Below, in pieces: positions 60,332-64,000 of a DNA stretch of 64,000 nucleotides. Source of the DNA: Thioalkalivibrio sp. ALMg11. Its GTDB lineage: Bacteria; Pseudomonadota; Gammaproteobacteria; Ectothiorhodospirales; Ectothiorhodospiraceae. Position 1 is the first letter of the stretch; the number at the start of each line of letters is the position of its first letter. The DNA lies in assembly GCF_000377905.1 (NCBI RefSeq), contig NZ_KB898872.1, positions 124,001 through 188,000 of the forward strand. Direction: 5' to 3'. The notes under the pieces are model-generated. The model ran no database searches, had not been told where the DNA came from, and saw nothing but the letters and a program-made list of their open reading frames with translations. The translations under genes and the position numbers were made by a program.

Positions 60332-61677
60332 CAGATACCCCGCGGGTCACTCGACCGCTGATCGCCGACACGCCCGCACCGCTGGCGCGCATCGGCGATC
60401 GAGCGATCTCGCGCGCCGCCTTCCTCGCCGACGCGCAGGCGCTGGCCGCCCGCCTGCCGCAGGCGGGGGCGGCCTTTAACCTGTGCCAGGATCGCTACCA
60501 CTTCGCGGTCGCCTTTGCCGCGATCCTGCTACGCGGCCAGATCAACCTGCTGCCCCCGAACCGCGGGAGCACCACCCTGGCCGAGATCGCCAGTCAGTAC
60601 CCGGACGCCCCCGCCCTGGTCGACGGCCCGGACGCCGAGATCGCAGTCCCGGTCCTGCGGGTGTCTGCCCGCGGCGAGGCCGGCGAGGCCACTGGCCCGA
60701 TGCCCGAGATTCCCGCCGACCAGACCGCCATTCTCGCCTTCTCCTCCGGCAGCACCGGCACCCCCACGGTCCACGCGCGGAGCTGGGATGCCCTGCATGC
60801 CGTCACCCGGCAGGCGCTGGAGTGCTTCGAGCTGGTGGATGGCTCCGGCCCCACCCTGGTCGGCACCGTCCCGCCGCAGCACATGTACGGCCTGGAGTCC
60901 ACGCTCCTTTACGCCCTGCTAGGGAACGCGGCCCTGCTGGCCGGGCGCCCGTTCTACCCCGGGGACGTGCGTGCTGCACTGACTGAATGCGCCCCGGCCA
61001 TACTGGTAACCACACCTTTTCATCTAAACGCCTGCCTGCGTGCGGGGCTGGAGTGGCCAACACCGGAACGCATCCTGTGCGCGACCGCGCCCCTGGACCC
61101 GGAAACGGCCGGCCAGGCCGAGCGGGTGTTCGGCTGCCGCCTGGACGAGATCTACGGCTGCACCGAGGCCGGCGCCATCGCCACCCGCCGCACCACCCGC
61201 GAGTCCGACTGGACGGCCTACCCCGGGGTGCAACTGCACCGCAATGACGACGGCCTTGCCTGCGCCCAGGGGCCGCAGCACCCCGAAGCGGTCCCGCTTC
61301 CGGACCACATCGAGGTCCGGGACAGCCGCCATTTCCGCATGGAAGGGCGCCTGACCGATCAACTGAACATCGCCGGCAAGCGCGCCTCGCTGGCTGATCT
61401 CAACCGCCGGCTGAACGCAATCCCCGGGGTACTCGACGGCGTGTTCATTCCGCCGGACACCGACAAGGTCGCGCATGGCGTAAACCGGCTGGCCGCCCTG
61501 GTGGTGGCGCCGAATCGCGGCGAGGCCGAGATCCAGGCCGCACTGGCCGAGTGCATGGACCCGCTGTTCCTGCCGCGCCCGCTGGTCCGCGTCGAACACC
61601 TGCCACGATCGGCCACCGGCAAGCTGCCGCGCCAGGTCCTGCTGGACCTGCTGGCTTATCACGCTCAGTGCGCCTGA
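60328..61677 (+). CDS. AMP-dependent acyl/aryl ligase of the aryl-polyene cluster
   Basis: A 449-aa member of the ANL adenylating family, shorter than typical acyl-CoA synthetases. F-S-S-G-S-T-G-T-P (138-146) is the phosphate-binding loop, I-Y-G-C-T-E-A-G-A-I-A-T (about 275-286) the A5-type motif, and G-R-L-T-D-Q-L-N-I-A-G-K-R (about 341-353) the hinge; the late A-T-G-K-L-P-R carries the catalytic Lys. It begins at GTG 60328, overlapping the preceding stop. It likely activates the aryl starter (for example a hydroxybenzoate) and loads it on the ACP. Confidence 0.87.
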   Translation: MTDTPRVTRPLIADTPAPLARIGDRAISRAAFLADAQALAARLPQAGAAFNLCQDRYHFAVAFAAILLRGQINLLPPNRGSTTLAEIASQYPDAPALVDGPDAEIAVPVLRVSARGEAGEATGPMPEIPADQTAILAFSSGSTGTPTVHARSWDALHAVTRQALECFELVDGSGPTLVGTVPPQHMYGLESTLLYALLGNAALLAGRPFYPGDVRAALTECAPAILVTTPFHLNACLRAGLEWPTPERILCATAPLDPETAGQAERVFGCRLDEIYGCTEAGAIATRRTTRESDWTAYPGVQLHRNDDGLACAQGPQHPEAVPLPDHIEVRDSRHFRMEGRLTDQLNIAGKRASLADLNRRLNAIPGVLDGVFIPPDTDKVAHGVNRLAALVVAPNRGEAEIQAALAECMDPLFLPRPLVRVEHLPRSATGKLPRQVLLDLLAYHAQCA

Positions 61678-61690
61678 CCCGCCCGCGCTC

Positions 61691-62023
61691 ATGCAGACCC
61701 TCATCCAGTCCACCATTCGCCGCATCGGGGCCGATCACCCGTCCCTGCCCGGACACTTCCCCGGTCACCCGGTGGTGCCCGGCGTGGTCATCCTCGACCA
61801 AGTCGCGGCGGTGGCCCACGCCCACGGTCTCGGGCCGGTCGAGGCCCTCCCCCAGGTCAAGTTCCTCGCGCCCCTGGGACCCGAAACGGAATTCCGGGTC
61901 GAGATCGATCCGCCCGGGCGCAGTGGCCGTCAGGCCTTCCGGGTGGTCGCGGCGAGTGCCGAGCCCCCTGTCACCTTCTGTGCCGGCCAGCTGATCACGA
62001 CCCACGACACCCCGGACGCATGA
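61691..62023 (+). CDS. Hotdog-fold 3-hydroxyacyl-ACP dehydratase of the aryl-polyene cluster
   Basis: A 110-aa FabZ/FabA-related dehydratase. The catalytic His is H22 in G-H-F-P-G-H-P-V-V-P-G-V. It is shorter than FabZ (about 150 aa), as are the ApeI/XanF-type thioester dehydratases of aryl-polyene clusters. It would form the conjugated double bonds during chain extension. It lies 13 bp after the ligase and overlaps the next gene by 4 bp. Confidence 0.88.
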   Translation: MQTLIQSTIRRIGADHPSLPGHFPGHPVVPGVVILDQVAAVAHAHGLGPVEALPQVKFLAPLGPETEFRVEIDPPGRSGRQAFRVVAASAEPPVTFCAGQLITTHDTPDA

Positions 62024-62919
62024 GCCGCGGCTGGTTTCAGCAGGCGGAACGGGGCTCGCCCCTGGCCCTGCGCATCATTCTCTGGATCGCCCTGAATCTC
62101 GGGCGCCGCGCCAGCCGCATCCTGCTCTACCCGATCACGGCCTACTTCCTGCTGTTCGCACCGCAGTCGCGCCGCCACAGTCGCAACTACCTGCGCCGCG
62201 TCCTGGGGCGCGAACCGCGCCTGGGCGATTTGGCGCGGCACCTGCACAGCTTCGCTGCGGTCACCCTAGACCGCGTCTTCCTGCTCGCCGGCAAAGACGA
62301 CTGCCTGGACATCCAGGTACACAACCGCGAGACCTTCCTGGAACACGTGGACAGCGGCCAAGGCGCGATCCTGCTGGGCGCGCACCTGGGCAGCTTCGAG
62401 GCCCTGCGCGCACTGGCGGTGGGCAAGTACGATTTCCCGGTCAAGGTCCTGATGTACAACGACCACAACCAGAGCATCACCCAGGTCCTGGAGGCCCTGA
62501 ATCCCGAGGTCGCCGCGTCGGTGATCCCGCTGGGGCGCACCGAGACCCTGATCCAGGCCCGCGAGTGCCTGGATCGCGGCGAGCTGATCGCGACGCTGGG
62601 CGACCGCGTCGCCGAGAGCGACAAGATGGTCGCCTGCAACTTCCTCGGCGACACTGCGCTGTTCCCGCAAGGCCCGCTGCTGCTGGCCGCGGTGCTCAAG
62701 GTCCCGGTGATCCTGTGCTTCGGGCTCTATCGCGGGGGCAACCGCTACGATATCTTCTTTGAACCCTTCGCCGAGACCATCGAGGCCCCGCGCGGGCAGC
62801 GCGATGCAGCCCTGGCACACTGGGTACAGCGCTACGCCGATCGCCTCGAGGCGCGGGTGCGCGAGGCCCCCTACAACTGGTTCAACTTCTATGATTTCTG
62901 GGACGATGCATCCAAATAG
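62020..62919 (+). CDS. LpxL/HtrB-like acyltransferase of the aryl-polyene cluster
   Basis: A 299-aa inner-membrane acyltransferase of the lauroyl-lipid-A family. One or two N-terminal hydrophobic segments (about residues 17-48) precede the catalytic H-x4-E box (A-H-L-G-S-F-E-A, about 121-128) and G-D-R-V-A-E-S (about 193-199). In aryl-polyene clusters the homologue attaches the polyene chain to its lipid or sugar carrier. Overlap with both neighbours argues for strict co-expression. Confidence 0.88.
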   Translation: MSRGWFQQAERGSPLALRIILWIALNLGRRASRILLYPITAYFLLFAPQSRRHSRNYLRRVLGREPRLGDLARHLHSFAAVTLDRVFLLAGKDDCLDIQVHNRETFLEHVDSGQGAILLGAHLGSFEALRALAVGKYDFPVKVLMYNDHNQSITQVLEALNPEVAASVIPLGRTETLIQARECLDRGELIATLGDRVAESDKMVACNFLGDTALFPQGPLLLAAVLKVPVILCFGLYRGGNRYDIFFEPFAETIEAPRGQRDAALAHWVQRYADRLEARVREAPYNWFNFYDFWDDASK

Positions 62920-63523
62920 GCGGGCCCATGGCTTTGGCCCGCGTATCCGTCAGTCCGGCATTACGCTGATCCTGGCCTTGGGCCTGCTCGTCCCTGTATC
63001 GGCGCTGGCCAACGACACCCTCGGCGCATTGCTCGAAGCCCTGACCACCGAGCGCGCCGCGACCCTCGCGTTCGAAGAGCGCCGCGACGACCCGATGCTG
63101 GAATTCCCGGAGACCCGCTCGGGCTCGCTGGCCTTCGAGCCCCCCGACACCCTCGTCCGCCAGGTCGACGGCCCGCGTGGCGAGACCGTGCACATCGAGG
63201 GCGACACCCTAACCCTGGAACGCCGCGGCACCAGCCGCGAGATCGACCTCAACGAACAGCCCGCCCTGGCCACCCTGGCCGGGCTGTTCCGCGCCCTGCT
63301 GACCGGCGACCGCGAGACGCTGGAGGCCGACTTCGAGATCGACGTCACGGGCGACATCGACGCCTGGACCCTGGAGCTCGTCCCGCGGGATCGTGCCCTG
63401 CGCCGCATGGTCCCCGAACTGACCCTGAAAGGCGCCGACGGTGAACTGCGCGAACTGGTCACCGTCGAGGCCGGCGGTCACCACAGCCGCATGCGTTTCG
63501 AACCCCCACAGTACGCGGACTAG
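62906..63523 (+). CDS. LolA-like outer-membrane carrier of the aryl-polyene cluster; stop codon lies in a repeat
   Basis: A 205-aa exported protein beginning at ATG 62906, overlapping the acyltransferase by 14 bp. A signal peptide ends A-L-A-N near residue 36. The mature part has the LolA-like beta pattern (G-S-L-A-F-E-P-P-D-T-L-V-R-Q, about residues 73-86; V-H-I-E-G-D-T-L-T-L-E-R) and probably moves pigment lipid to the outer membrane. The TAG stop (63521-63523) is also the first bases of the structured repeat copy 2, so the insertion fixed or truncated the C-terminus. The exporter, ketosynthase and reductase genes normally found next are not seen before the window ends. Confidence 0.85.
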   Translation: MHPNRRAHGFGPRIRQSGITLILALGLLVPVSALANDTLGALLEALTTERAATLAFEERRDDPMLEFPETRSGSLAFEPPDTLVRQVDGPRGETVHIEGDTLTLERRGTSREIDLNEQPALATLAGLFRALLTGDRETLEADFEIDVTGDIDAWTLELVPRDRALRRMVPELTLKGADGELRELVTVEAGGHHSRMRFEPPQYAD

Positions 63524-63791
63524 GGAAACACTGATCAATGTGCACGCTCGCGTTGGCACCCCAGGTTTTCCGAGACAAGGCGCGCTGTGCAGCGGGTAGT
63601 GGTTCTACCCGCAAGCGGCGCAACGCAGGATCGGGGAACCTGGGGTGCCAACCCCGAAGGGGCTCGGCCGCTTTTGCGCGGGAACGGCGTTGCGGCTCCC
63701 TTGTGCAGAATGACTGCACGGCAGTCACCGCGCCTTGTTCGCACGCAAAAGCGACTCGAGCGCGAGCGTGCACATTAATCAGTGTTTCCCT
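63522..63791. mobile_element. Structured MITE-like repeat, copy 2
   Basis: A 270-bp element, very similar to 13937-14207 and in the same orientation. The ends are inverted repeats of 31 bp with one mismatch, beginning AGGGAAACACTGATCA. The flanks (TAG / CTAG context) again allow a TA duplication. The inner stem reads GCGGGTAG / CTACCCGC (63592-63599, 63605-63612) where copy 1 has GCAGGTAG / CTACCTGC. Differences between copies fall mostly in paired positions. It supplies the stop codon of the LolA-like gene. Confidence 0.85.
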
Positions 63792-63823
63792 AGTGGTCCT
63801 TCAATGGGATCATTGCGGGTTCA

Positions 63824-64000
63824 GTTGGTCTGTCAACGTTCAGGGCAAGGCGCGGCTCGCAGTGAATGGCCGTAGCCCTTTACAAGAGCCGGAACGCCGC
63901 CATGGGCGTTGACAGACCAACCCTTCGGGCGTTCCTGTGGCGCTCCGCTGCGGCGTTGCGGCGCTTGCCAAGGGCTACGGCCATTGCCTGCGCACCGCGC
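63824..64000. repeat. Two interleaved long inverted repeats at the window end
   Basis: After copy 2 there is no gene to the end. Arm A (GTTGGTCTGTCAACG, 63824-63838) has its exact complement at 63907-63921. Arm B (63850-63880, ending ATGGCCGTAGCCCTT) has a complement at 63970-64000 with 27 of 31 positions matching, and may continue past the edge. The order A-B-A'-B' makes the two stems cross. It may be two overlapping mobile repeats or a pseudoknot-capable element. Confidence 0.6.

Noticed and set aside
1-64000. tRNA genes, rRNA genes and CRISPR arrays
   Set aside because: No cloverleaf with a T-loop GGTTCGAATC-type core, no rRNA signature and no regularly spaced direct repeats were noticed on reading; a tRNAscan-SE or CRISPR-finder run would settle it.

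Overview
The window reads as chromosomal DNA of a GC-rich, haloalkaliphilic, sulfur-oxidising gammaproteobacterium. Thioalkalivibrio or a close relative in the Ectothiorhodospiraceae fits best. This is inference from gene content: a seven-gene Mrp Na+/H+ antiporter operon, an Rnf complex followed by nth, a persulfide dioxygenase module with a rhodanese-ArsR regulator, a short protein resembling sulfur oxygenase reductase, and an aryl-polyene pigment locus with a halogenase-like flavoenzyme. No rRNA, tRNA or CRISPR array was seen.

Layout. 1-9000 (minus strand): a vitamin B12 regulon. A cobalamin riboswitch (8800-8997) precedes btuB, pduO, a CobN-type chelatase with signal peptide, His-rich loop and C-terminal membrane anchor, an ExbB/TolQ-like channel protein, a DUF2149 protein with an ExbD-like membrane segment, cobO and the first codons of cobB. 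9.1-13.9 kb: a membrane protein of unknown function, cfa, an FNR/Anr regulator and a TIGR02444 protein. 13.94-14.21 kb: copy 1 of a structured repeat with 31-bp terminal inverted repeats. 14.2-21.7 kb: housekeeping genes (DUF2058, a lipoprotein, arcC, dcd, mrp/apbC, metG), a group of DnaA-box-like sites between mrp and metG, then mtnB and an mtnC homologue that has lost its catalytic residues. 21.9-28.9 kb: rnfABCDGE, an unrecognised 145-aa gene with its own terminator, nth and a DUF1841 gene. 28.9-39.8 kb: an RND efflux pair, small unknowns, a YihY/BrkB membrane protein and an envelope-lipid gene set (YnbE/YdbL-like lipoprotein, YdbH-like, YdcF/ElyC-like). 39.9-44 kb: a sulfur module (MFS transporter, persulfide dioxygenase, ArsR-rhodanese regulator, divergent SOR-like gene). 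44-49.8 kb: mrpABCDEFG. 50-57.1 kb: SH3/coiled-coil proteins, fabA, a 0.85-kb inverted-repeat element and valS. 57.2-63.5 kb: a YdcF-family gene, a flavin-dependent halogenase-like gene and, divergently, ACP, a membrane protein, an AMP-ligase, a hotdog dehydratase, an LpxL-like acyltransferase and a LolA-like protein: part of an aryl-polyene cluster. 63.5-64.0 kb: copy 2 of the structured repeat, which supplies the stop codon of the LolA-like gene, then two long inverted repeats whose arms interleave.

How the genes work together. The riboswitch operon combines corrinoid capture (BtuB), cobalt chelation (CobN-like), adenosylation (PduO, CobO) and side-chain amidation (CobB). Mrp and Rnf are ion-motive systems suited to life at high pH and salt. 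The ArsR-rhodanese/PDO/MFS operon and the divergent SOR-like gene look like a sulfane-sulfur response unit. The last cluster probably makes a yellow aryl-polyene pigment; natronochrome and chloronatronochrome are such pigments described from Thioalkalivibrio versutus.
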